In this document: piece after piece, positions 12,297 to 23,000 of the stretch
Layout of the letters: the number at the start of each line of letters is the position of its first letter
Position numbering within the stretch: the first letter of the stretch is position 1
Assembly (NCBI RefSeq): GCF_003590095.1
Contig: NC_039482.1
Coordinates: 13,843,657-13,907,656 of the forward strand
Source: Trichoplusia ni
Taxonomy: Eukaryota; Arthropoda; Insecta; Lepidoptera; Noctuidae
Direction: 5' to 3'
DNA length: 64,000 nucleotides
Translations under genes and position numbers: made by a program
Notes under the pieces: generated by a model
The model's database searches: none
What the model was told of the DNA's origin: nothing
What the model saw: only the letters and a program-made list of their open reading frames with translations

Positions 12297-15200
12297 TCAG
12301 TCCGGCCACACGATACTCTCAATCCAGGGCAGGTAGTGGATCACTCGGGTGTACACACCAGAGTTACTTGTAAATCCACAAGCCTTTCCCGTTGACGTAA
12401 CGCCGATGATGCTGTATACGCATCTTGCTACTAGGGATTCAACTTGTAGTGGTCCTCCGCTGTCACCCTGCAATAGAACAAATAATGGAATACTCAAGAG
12501 TTTTGACAGTGGTGTTACGAAAACATGAGCACTACTTAGTGTTAGTTATTAGGTACCTCACAAGTATCTCTGACTATTTCCCGGTTCCCGTAGCACATTT
12601 GCGTGGTGTGATTGTACCCGTGCCGTAAATGTCTATGCTTCGGGTACAGCTGGCTACACTCATGGGCCTCGTATCGGTCCAGGTACACCTGATAAACAAT
12701 ATTTTTACTGTTGGTCAAGCGTTGGTTAAAGAAAAGCAATTTTATCATAACAGAAAAATCGATACACAGGTAAGTTTCATTTGTCGGATATCAGTCAATT
12801 TACAACATCTAAGATTTGCAATTATGTTTACTAACGTACGGCTTGCATGACGTCGGCCAATTCCCGTTTATGACCAAGAGCGCCCCAACCAGTTGCAACG
12901 GCAAATAAATTCCACCGATCGCCGCGAGGGTTAGCCAGGAACTGAAGACAGGCAGGAAAGACGTGCTTATTGTATGCTACCCTGCAAATAATGTTTGGGA
13001 AATAATAAATCTATAGATACTTATCCAAGTAACCAAGATACGAGGTGAATTAAAAAAATCTTTGTAGTAAAGGTAGCTGTTTTCTTTTTAGATTTGGGCA
13101 AAACTAATTGTTTTCAAAAATTCAGAAACTCACTCTGTATCAGTTTCCAGTAGAGCGATGTCATGATACTTGGATGGCGGCTTGTACAGTGGATACGGGA
13201 TGATCCTCTTCACGAGGTACCGCTGCCACAGCTCCAGCGGGTCCGAGCGCTTCAGGATGCCTAGCGCGGCGTACCGCACTGGGCCTCTGTACGAAAAATA
13301 CTTTAAATATCTACTTCTCAAATAATATTTAGAGCTTTCTCCAAAATTACTACTTAACTTACAATAATGCAGATGCTGTGCAGTGACCAGCTGTGAGGAT
13401 GAATTTGTTACTGATAAGCGATCCGCCGCAGATCCATTGTGCTGAGTCAATGTTGTCTCCGTACCCTAATAGAGCCTGTAGAGTTTACATTATATTGTAA
13501 ATATTAATTAAACAATCTTTTTTCTCGCGTCCTCCCGCTTTGGGTTGAGCGGAAGAGGGAGTGTCAGAATTTTACTGACTAAAACCTTCATTTTTGTTAC
13601 AATTGTTACTTAGCGCTTTGCGTAACAGGGCCGCGATAACTCCCGCTAAAATCCCGCTGAGCTGGCCCGGCAGGCATCCACAAGCCCGGGTATTAAACAA
13701 CCTGTTTTTGGTGTTTCAGGTTATTGAGTCGAATGTAATAAAATACATATCGTTTTGAGCAAACTTTCGACGTAAGCAAAAAATCGACATCACGTTTGGC
13801 TGAGCGTCCTCCCGAGTGACCTACAATTAAGTTTCACTACTGTTTTGGATGTAGTATATGAAAAACATTTTTTTTTGTAGCTTTACGGTTTTCTCTTTAG
13901 CCAATTAAGTTCAAATGTTTTTAAATTTGTAGTTTTTGTCATTAAAGTATCTAGCATTTTCAAATTTAGCCCTTACTGCACTGTTAGTATGTTAGAGGGC
14001 TTATTTAAATATTTTCATATCAGTTACTGACAGTTACGTAAACAAATCATTGATTTGTATTTACCATGTGTCGATATTGATCTCGGTTTGAAGGCACTCC
14101 TCCGACTCCTCCGCTACCCGATCCCGGCGGTGTATCGTCATGTACAACATCGAAACAATTTCTTGTTATGTTATAGGATGTCTTATACTGGTCATACACG
14201 AAATAACACCTGTATGGGGTTTTAGTTTCCAATGCTACGTAGTCCAAACAATCTGCAAAAAAGAGTGGGTATTCACTATATGAATCGATAGTATTGTCAT
14301 GAAAATTACTGTCAGAAAAATATCATCACACTTTAGCCGTGGCAAAGAAACGGCTCAATAGACTCAACAGCATAACACGCTGCTTCTTTTTTTACAATAA
14401 AAAATATGTTATAATTGAGCAGGTATTGTTATTGAGGGTGAGGGTGAGCAGTTAGTTATACATTTAACATTATATTTCATTTACTTACGGTCTCTCGCTT
14501 TCTCTCCAGTTTTATAATACCACACTGGGGTCCCCGCGTCTAGTCTGAATGAACTAAAACATTTTTTTTGAATCAGTGACTTCCAGCGTAGTACTTAATA
14601 CATTGTATGTGGCAAGGTGCCAATCACCGGGACCGGCACCACTGATTTAGGACACTGTACATATTATCTTTTTTCTCAGAAAATGTATTTAGCGTCTACT
14701 CATTAACTGTTTCTTTGAAGCCTAATGTAGTAGAACAATCCTCGTGCTTTCAACAGACGAAATCAAAATTTAATTTTGCACATTTAACTGTTTTCGCTCA
14801 TTTGGCATTTAGACGCCGCTTGCCCCACGGATAGCGGCTAGACTACCTCAGCACAACCATAATAACTAGAAAAGTAATGTACTTTTTTATTTATTTATTA
14901 AACTGTTTACATTATACTTATTTACTTTGTATAAGCCCCACAAAACTGTTTGCACAGTTTGTCTGTGGGCGTAATGACTTAATCTTATTAACCTAACAAT
15001 TTTACAATTAAACTTATTCCATCTTTAAGATAATAACTAAGATACTAACAATATATAATTTTTAAGATAATATATTCAGACTTTATCCTTTGACAAACAT
15101 GTAGGCTACGAAAGGTCGTTACTCACATGCTTGCAAAACACTCACATGCAAAAGGTAAGTCTATAGAGTTCTGCAAAAAGCTTTTTTATTATTATTATTT

Positions 15201-15898
15201 CGTATACTGGTGGGCATGTACTTACTCGGTTATGTCACCCAGTTCGCAGTCCGTACAACATATGAACACCTTCGCACCTTGTACACTGCAGACCTAAAAA
15301 TGTTAGTTAAATGTGTATAAGTATGTAATACAAAAATCTACTCAAATTATGTAATGTCTCAATTTTCACATATTGACCCACCGGCGGGTAGCGTTCATCT
15401 CGGATGTCTTCCATGGTTGTACGACAGTGGTACGGACTCGCACACACTCCATTTAATCCGTTCCATTTGCATCGAGATCCTGTGATTTCAAAAAGAAAAC
15501 AACAATAAAAAGCTTACAGGTCCCTACAAAAAAGCTAAATAAAAACAAATCAGAAGGTTGAAAACAATAACAAATTAATGACCGGAACTATCTATCAGTC
15601 ATGAATTATAGCCGACAGCCCATAGACACTAACAATATATAATAATAAGAAAGCAGAGCCTCGGCAATAGACTACCATTATGACACTTATTAAACAAGCA
15701 ATAAAATTATTTGAGAGTAAAACTAATCGATGCACTGAGGTCGTTGCCATAACCTACAAAATACAACTATTATTGCTCAAAAAATGACTTACCTTCTGGT
15801 AGGTTTAGATAGTCGTAAATGACTTCATTCCCGTCTCTATAACACAATAATGTACTACTAATAGATAAAATCGAAATGAATTGTAGAAGATGATTCAT
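12297..15898 (-). CDS. CLIP-domain serine protease, tandem copy B
   Basis: Ten exons with the same structure and length (408 residues) as copy A: complement(12297..12467, 12557..12688, 12840..12981, 13134..13286, 13363..13475, 14065..14252, 14489..14544, 15226..15293, 15382..15479, 15793..15898). Each exon equals its copy-A partner in length. Signal peptide, CLIP cysteines, His (TAGHC), Asp (HDIALLE), Ser (GDSGGP) and the pocket Asp are kept. Changes include YNTS to YKTS, which removes one sequon in the linker, PSGSSSG to PPGSGSG just before the activation site, QFRHM to QYRHM, and VGSLVAK to VESLVAR near the C-terminus. The activation site is GVGG, as in A. The AATAAA used by copy A is mutated here (AGTAAA); another lies near 12213. 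Confidence 0.93.
13517..13706. repeat. Dispersed repeat in intron 5 of copy B
   Basis: This is the partner of 8669-8836 at the same intron position, so the repeat was inserted before the tandem duplication. Confidence 0.5.
14612..14838. mobile_element. Insertion specific to copy B (first)
   Basis: In copy A the sequence runs continuously from a TGTGGC block to TAGAGACTACC. In copy B about 230 bp starting AAGGTGCCAATCACCGGGAC and ending near CCCACGGATAGCGG interrupt it. No TIR or coding sequence was recognised. Boundaries are from the A/B comparison. Confidence 0.55.
14886..15219. mobile_element. Insertion specific to copy B (second)
   Basis: Copy A reads AATGTACTTGTACTTACTCGG at the acceptor side of exon 3. 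Copy B carries about 330 bp between the two GTACTT motifs, starting T-rich and ending near ATACTGGTGGGCAT. It lies directly against the exon 3 splice donor. Class unknown; it may be a 5'-truncated LINE. Confidence 0.55.
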
Positions 15899-16622
15899 AA
15901 TTATTCATAAGTTTACTTTTAATACGTTTATTATACCACAGACACTGTTAAGCGGCCTCCCGTCATGAAGGCGTTGTTATTATGATATGAAGCCTTAATT
16001 TTTGTAACACGTAATATCGTGTGAGAATGAATAATTCATATCTAAACATGTTAGGTGCTTAGCGTGCCGCTTCAAAGATATTAATTGTTTCAGGTGGTGG
16101 TAAGAAAAAGTTTTCTAAACGCGCTAGTACATGAGGGGCGTACCGTATCTAAGGGAAGGTATGAGTCACATTCATATGAGATGGCAACAGGAGAGCAGGT
16201 AGCAGTCGTATATTAGGAAATATCAAGGAGAAGAGTTAAAACAATGTAGGGCCAGCAAATTTCACTTTAAATTGAAAAAAAAACACCTGTACATGTTTAC
16301 AGCACCTATGTATTAAAAAGATAGCGATCAATTAAGGGTTTGTAGTGTAGCGAAAAATGATTAAATACTTGTTATTATTTATTGTAAAAAAAAAACAAGA
16401 TTTCCTAAAATGCTGGGTAATACTTGTCATTAATGCTGTGCATAAGAAATATATCTTGATGAATTGAAGATATTTGTTTTTTAGTATATTTTTACCTCGT
16501 TTTGAAAGTCACTTTTCTTTCCATCTGATGATGTCTTTAAAATAAACAGAAAACGCGTATGAAAATCGGGAACTATGAATTGGTCTAAACCCAATGAACG
16601 TAGATAAGTATAGAAAATATAC

Positions 16623-17589
16623 GATTAACCAGGTGTACCCCCAAAGAAACGCTTCGGGATTTTACCATTTAATTTTTGATGAATATTGGCTTCTGATCAG
16701 ATTTCTCCTGTGGAGGCCAAGAACGGGAATCCGAAACGCGGACTATATAATTTCAATTTTGTATATAGGCACTAGTATTTATGCGTGAATATTTGATTAC
16801 CTAGAATCAGTATGAAAAGTCTAAAAACGAAGGGAATGAATTACAGTTATATTTGGTTGTGGTTAATTACAGTTATTAATGGATAAATGCCGCTTAAATC
16901 ACGCTTCCACAACCATAATAAGTAACCACTTTCAGAAGTAATAGTAGACACTCAGGTACTCGTACTGCACGATGATGATGATGACAGTTCAGACAATGCA
17001 GACAACATACTCGTATATTTATCATTTGAAACCACTTACATAAGCTTATTTGTTTTAAATAAACGAAATAGTCATCAAGAAAGACGCGAAACCTTGGATT
17101 TATTTAATATTTGATTCATTTTCCTTATCACAACAGGTTTGCTCTTCATACAAGTGTTACCTGACACGCAGTCACGTCTTGGAATTTTAATGTTTATCAA
17201 TTTTTTGAATTTGAATTTCTGCTTTCCCACATCTGATAGTACCAACGTTTTTGTACAATTTATTTGGCTCATGCCCCACCTTCACTAATTTACTCCTACT
17301 ACCTAGTCATTGAATAACTCTTTATCCTGCACAGATATCTTCCTCTCCTTATTAAACTTGCTTTCTGTCAGATTTAGAGTTGTTTAAGCTTTGATTAACA
17401 AAATTTGATAGTAGATTTGGATATTTCAAAATAAAAAAGTACACAGTCCTTCTTTATTAAAAGTCATAAGTCATGGATTTGATATAAATCTTGGTTTGTC
17501 ATCAACAAACTTTATTTTTCTCTAATAATGTCGTTACATAGTCATTAATTAAAGTGAGGAAAACCACCAGACTTCGTTAGATCCGTTCT
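16623..17589. other. Intergenic region between protease copies
   Basis: AT-rich, with a short GAT microsatellite near 16970-16984. The open frames of about 65 residues have no family features. No gene is supported. Confidence 0.5.
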
Positions 17590-17605
17590 CTAGTCCGGCC
17601 ACACG

Positions 17606-17648
17606 ACGCTCTCTATCCAAGGCACGTAGTGCACTGGATAGAGAGCGT
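17606..17648. repeat. 14-bp perfect inverted repeat inside the last exon of copy C
   Basis: ACGCTCTCTATCCA (17606-17619) is followed after 15 nt by its exact complement (17635-17648). The paralogues have only one arm. The extra arm adds codons between the YTR and HYVPWIES segments. Confidence 0.9.
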
Positions 17649-19368
17649 ACCTGGTGTACACGCCCGAGTTACCGGCGAACCCGCAGGACCTGCCCCATGA
17701 CGTCACACCAGTAATGGTGAACACGCACTCTGCCAGGAAATGTGTGGTTTGAAGAGGTCCACCGCTATCACCCTATAAATAAATAAATCATATTTTAAGT
17801 AGCTTTTGAGCGTAACTTGCGTCCACACAGGTCCAAGAAGTAGAGGAGTTGTTGAGTATCTACCAAGGATGGTTCAACCTTGCTCTATGGGAGATGGGAG
17901 ATGATATACCGGACGATTTCAAAGTAGATACAGAATTATTGCATACTATGAGTACCGAAAAAGTATGGCAAGTACCTTTACTGCGTATAATAATGAAAAT
18001 AAATTGAACATAAAAAAACACCAGTTCGAGAGACTTGGGGTGTAGAGCGTTAAGAGAGGTGCGACACAACCCGGAGCGGGTTTCCTCTTTTTGAATGCAG
18101 GAAATGATAGCCTCTCTGATCGTGAGAACTAATTTCTGTTTCCGGCCCAAGAAAGTGGTAAGTAAAATAATAGCGCTTACGACTGCATATGAAATTCAAC
18201 TAAGTAAACCGACTTCGAATTATTTATGGACTGCAGGGCAAACTAATTTATTCGTTTCGGGAAGTCTTCATCGATTCCACTTATTTAGTTCAAGGCTACT
18301 TACTCGACAAGTGTCTCTGATTTGCTCCCGGTTTCCATAACTCATCTGGGTCGTGTGATTGTATCCACGCAGCAGGTGTCTGTGCTTCGGATACAGCTGC
18401 ATGCGCTCATCATGCTCAAATTTTTCCAACTCAACCTAACAGATGATCAAAAATAAACATTTTAATAATATTTTGCAGGATGATAAATTAATAAGAGAAT
18501 GAACGTAGTACAAGGAAGTAAAGCTAACCTTTGAACGCATTGTTTGAATAGCAAATACGAAATCTTTTGACAAGAGGTTAAGGCAGCAAAGAAGTATCTG
18601 GCAATTTTAAGAAACAATTTACTGTGTGTGCTACTGAACTGTATGCGTTTGCGATGGCTGGAACAGAACGGCTTTTGCAATTATTTAGTTGTTACGTTAC
18701 ATCCAAACGCACTTTCAATGTATTAAATTAACATAAACAATATGTAAGATATTGTAAAGTATCGGCCAGTTCACGATTATGACCCAAAGCACCCCAACCG
18801 GTTGCGTGAGCTATGGTATCCCATTCCCAGTCCGGTTCAGGCAAAGAATGGAGACACGCAGGGAACACGTGGACGTTGAATGATATCCTACACAGAAATA
18901 AAAATAATGAACTAACGCATTATGAAAAGACAACAATCCCAATATTATGAGTTTAAATGCCTTGGCAAACCGACGAACTTAAGAAAATATTGTTGTAAAT
19001 TGAAGGATGCGACATTTTATGTCGCGTAGTTTGCAGCTGTTTATTATTATACCGGTAGATGAAAAAGAGTTACCTCAGCGGCCACTTGTCACACTCACTC
19101 TTTGTCAGTTTCCAGTAGTGCGATGTCGTGGTACTTGGAGGGAGACTTGTACTGCGGGTGCGGGATGATCCTCTTCACAAAGTATCGGTGCCACAGCTCC
19201 AGCGGGTCCGAGCGCTTCAGGATGCCCAGGCCAACGTACCAATGGGTTACTTATCGTCGGGAGCTGTTTTTTTAACTTAACTTTGTTCCAGAACTTATTA
19301 AAAAGTTCGAAGTTTTAGAGTATTAGTTCAGATTCAGGTTGATAACAATATATTGTGGGTTTGGCGTG

Positions 19369-19482
19369 GTGGCCCACCCTACTACCAACAGCCCTAGCGT
19401 TGTGCACGACTTTTCGTGGGTTCGATCCCTGCGTAAGATAAGCGTTTGTGTGACCCATGAATGCTTGTCCTGAGCCCGAGTC
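19369..19482 (+). mobile_element. tRNA-derived SINE
   Basis: GGCGTGGTGGCCCACCCTAC gives an A-box-like head and GTGGGTTCGATCCCTGCG a B box, followed by the body AATGCTTGTCCTGAGCCCGA. It lies in the intron between the His and Asp exons of copy C. Confidence 0.65.
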
Positions 19483-20024
19483 TCTAAGTGACTGGATTGT
19501 TTGTGAAGAGTGAAATAAGGATTAAATTAATTAATGTCTTAGTAAAAAGTAGAAAACAAATTGATTTGTTTTTTTTCTTTATATCTTTTCGCAATTCAAA
19601 TGATTTTCTATACTTTATTTTTAGTGATTGTAAAACGAAAAAGGGCTTTCTATGGTAGTCTCTTGACAGATGAGCTGAGTTGTGACATGTCACTCGTGTT
19701 TTACAGTTACTTACAGTTTGGGAGCTGATATGCAGTGGCCAGCTGTGAGCAGGAATTTGTTGCTGATGAGTGAACCGCCGCAGATCCATTGCGCGGAGTC
19801 AATGTTTTCGCCGTATCCCAACAGAGCCTAGTTTCAACAATTAGTCCTGATAAGTTTATTACTTCATCGTTTTTTGTTGACTTTTTTGTTTTTGATTGTT
19901 TGAATTGATTATTTGAAGTAATGGGGAGGTAAGAGGAATCGTAATATAAATAAAACAGCTGTGAAAATGGTCATCGAAATAGTTTATTGATACATGAACT
20001 AATTGCAAGGTTAATTTTTATGCA

Positions 20025-23000
20025 TTAATCCGTTCGCCAGTCCGGCCAGTCCGGCCACACGACGCTCTCTATCCAAGGCACGTATGGCAGCACCCTGGTG
20101 TACACGCCGGAGTTACCGGCGACACCACAAGGAATGCCTGATGATGTCACTCCGAGGATAGTGTACACGCATTCAGAAATATAAGCTGCATTCTGGAGTG
20201 GTCCGCCGCTGTCGCCCTGCGGAAACCAAATGTTTCTAGAAGACAAGCTTATACCTGCACTACTACTAGTAGACGAACAAAGCAAAGACTTCGGAGAAAA
20301 TTTAAATAAATGACTTGAAATTAAATTATTAATATGATAGACTTGAAAGATTTCTATTGATATTTTCAAATAACTCACAAGTTTTCAAACAACGCCATCT
20401 AGTCTCAATCTAAGCAGACCTTGTACTATCGGTACTAAGTAGATTACTGATAAACAATATTATATATATATAATAATTCTAAATACATACATAATAAAGA
20501 TAACTTACACCGACACGCAGAACAAATTATCGTGCTCATCACACAAACATTTGTCCTGGGTGGACCTCCGGTTGCATACCGGAGGTCAGGGCCACTAACC
20601 CCAATACCAACAGTCCGGGCCATATTAACAATTGCACAAAGGTCACTGGGCTCGATTAGCCTGACCAGAGTCAGTTTCAGAATCCAACTGTTACAGATAA
20701 CCTCATATATAATATAGTATTACGTTACTGACCTCACAAGTGTCCCTGATTTCCTGTCTGCTCCCATAACACATTTGCGTGGTGTGATTGTACCCGTGCC
20801 GCATATGTCTGTGCTTCGGGTACAGCTGGCTGCACTCATGAGAGTCATATCGATCTAGGAGCACCTGATTCGCAAAATAAATTATTTTATTAACATTCTG
20901 GCGGCCTAGATATCTGAGTGGTACAGACAAGCATTCCTGTGATCACCGAATATATGTATGTGCTGCGTCTGGGTATCTTGCGCATGTGACTTGATTGTCA
21001 ATGACACCCTAGTCATCTTGTTTTTGTAAAGACTTAAAACAGAAATTACAGTATAGTATCTGTGATAAACAAACTCACTGCTTGCAAGGTGTCGGCCAAT
21101 TCACGACGACGGCCTAGTGCGCCCCAACCGGTCGCTCTGGCAAAACTTTCCGAGTAGTTTTGAGGCATAATATGAAGACAGGCGGGTAACACGTGCGAGT
21201 TAAAAAATACCCTGGGGAATAAAAAGCAGCAGCTTGAATGTTTGATTAGACAAAAAGGCATAGCGAACAAAAAATAAGTACTGATGTGACTATATGCTTA
21301 GCCAGAAATCATATCGGGAGTTCAGTTTCTTCATGCTGTACACTGACCTTTTGTTGGTTTCCAGCAGAGCGATGTCATGATACTTGGATGGCGGCTTGTA
21401 CTGCGGGTGACGCACTATCCTCTTCACGAGGTACCGCTGCCACAGCTCCAGCGGGTCCGAGCGCTTCAGGATACCTAGCGCGGCGTACCGCACTGGGCCT
21501 CTGTGGCAAATATAAAATGATAACACACATTTAACTAATTTTGTTTTAGCTTGATTGTTTGTTAAGGTTTAAAATAATTTAGAATTGAAAAAAAAAAACG
21601 ATTTGGAAAAATCATGAGAAGTCTAACTTATTTTTCATTCACTTAGTGTCCAATTAATTAATCTACTTAAATAACCCTTCATTAATATTGCACTATTAAT
21701 ACAAAACTTGTTACTGTACTATTTTTTTTAATTAAATATTTCCTTACACTCTAGGAGCTGCTGTGCAGTGGCCAGCTGTGAGAATGAATTTGTCGCTGAT
21801 GAGCGATCCGCCGCACATCCATTGCGCTGAGTTGATGTCTTTTCCATACCCCAGCAGGGCCTGAATAAATTAATCATTCGCAACTGGTTTGGTGACGTCA
21901 CAAAACATATTTTGGTCAAATAAAACTATAATGATAGTTATAATAAGCAGGATCTATCTCTGTAGGCTTCTGAAACTGAGGTCTAGATGTGACCATTCTT
22001 GGATCTATCTATCTTGATATTATAGGAACTTGGAAGGCAGCTATGGTGATGGCAAGAAGTAATCTGTGTATAAATATATTTTTACTTTTCAAATGATTAC
22101 CTTAATTTAAATTGCGGTACCTAGTAATGAGCGATATCGCATAGTACGTATAAGAGGTCAAGTGCTAGTTGGTCTCGCGGTATCGAGGGTTCTCAGAAAT
22201 AGGCTTAAGGCAACAAGTCTGTTGGGTGCTAAGTGGGTTCCCACCCTGTAATTAATTTGGCAACCACCTAAAATTTTATGACCTTAAAGACCGTTACTTA
22301 ATGTCGACCTTTTTTTAGTATTATATGTTGTTATAGATTTTAACGATCGTAGAATTTACTTTTCCTAGAAGGGTAGAACCATAGAAATCTAAATAACAAG
22401 GTAATAGAAATGGCATACACCGCGGCGATCTATCGAAACGCATGTCGCCGGTGGGCGGGGCTTCAACACATTTACAGCTAATAACTACGCAATCACGCAA
22501 ACATTAACATCGAGAAGACCAAGCAAACAACACTAGGCCGTACGTCTAATGCAATAAGGTTGACTTTGTCGTTGTATGGATTCACTAACTCACACAGTCA
22601 TTGCATTTTTTTGCATTAGTTGTAGTGATTACGTAAACTACACTAGGGATTGACTACGGATCCGAAATATAATGAAAGACGAAATTATGAGTGATAATGT
22701 TTTTTGTTGTATTCTTCTATGGATTACATTATAATATGTACCTACTTACAAAAAAAAAATTCGCTAATCGTCGGTTGACAAAAAAAAATATTATTATTAA
22801 ATACTTGGTACCTAGGTAGGTTTGGTTTATACGGTGACTTTTTAGTCGTCTTACAAAAGCAGCCCAGTTCATGTATCTAGTAAACGTTCATAATAAAAAA
22901 ATAGGTATTTATGAGATTTGGATAAATTTAAATTGCAATTTTTATTCAATGCATGGCGTACTTTTTGAAACATTCAGTTGCGAGCGCGGTCCGAGCCGTA

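Larger units (their letters stand above)
7145..16622. repeat. Tandem segmental duplication carrying two protease genes
   Basis: Unit A (about 7145-11992) and unit B (about 12000-16622) align along exons, introns and flanks. They share the block starting AGTCCCGAATTTTAC downstream of the genes (7201 and 12040) and the block TGAATTGGTCTAAACCCAAT upstream (11942 and 16575). Differences are scattered substitutions plus copy-specific insertions: 9557-9858 and 11111-11379 only in A; about 14612-14838 and 14886-15219 only in B. The exact breakpoints are approximate. Confidence 0.9.
17590..19827 (-). pseudogene. Truncated CLIP-less serine protease copy C
   Basis: Only the five protease-domain exons are present: 17590..17772, 18304..18435, about 18749..18887, about 19099..19251 and 19715..19827. 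No signal peptide, CLIP or linker exon lies between 19828 and the next gene. His (TAGHC), Asp (HDIALLE) and Ser (GDSGGP) remain. The acceptor of the Asp exon is lost: the homologous site reads TA instead of AG, and the next usable AG shifts the frame or adds a stop. The donor of the following exon reads CT instead of GT. The next exon loses two cysteines (ECSQ to ERMQ, QMCYG to QMSYG), and the last exon gained four codons by an inverted repeat. The frames are otherwise clean, so loss is recent or the remnant has been reused. A pseudogene is the best reading. Confidence 0.8.
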
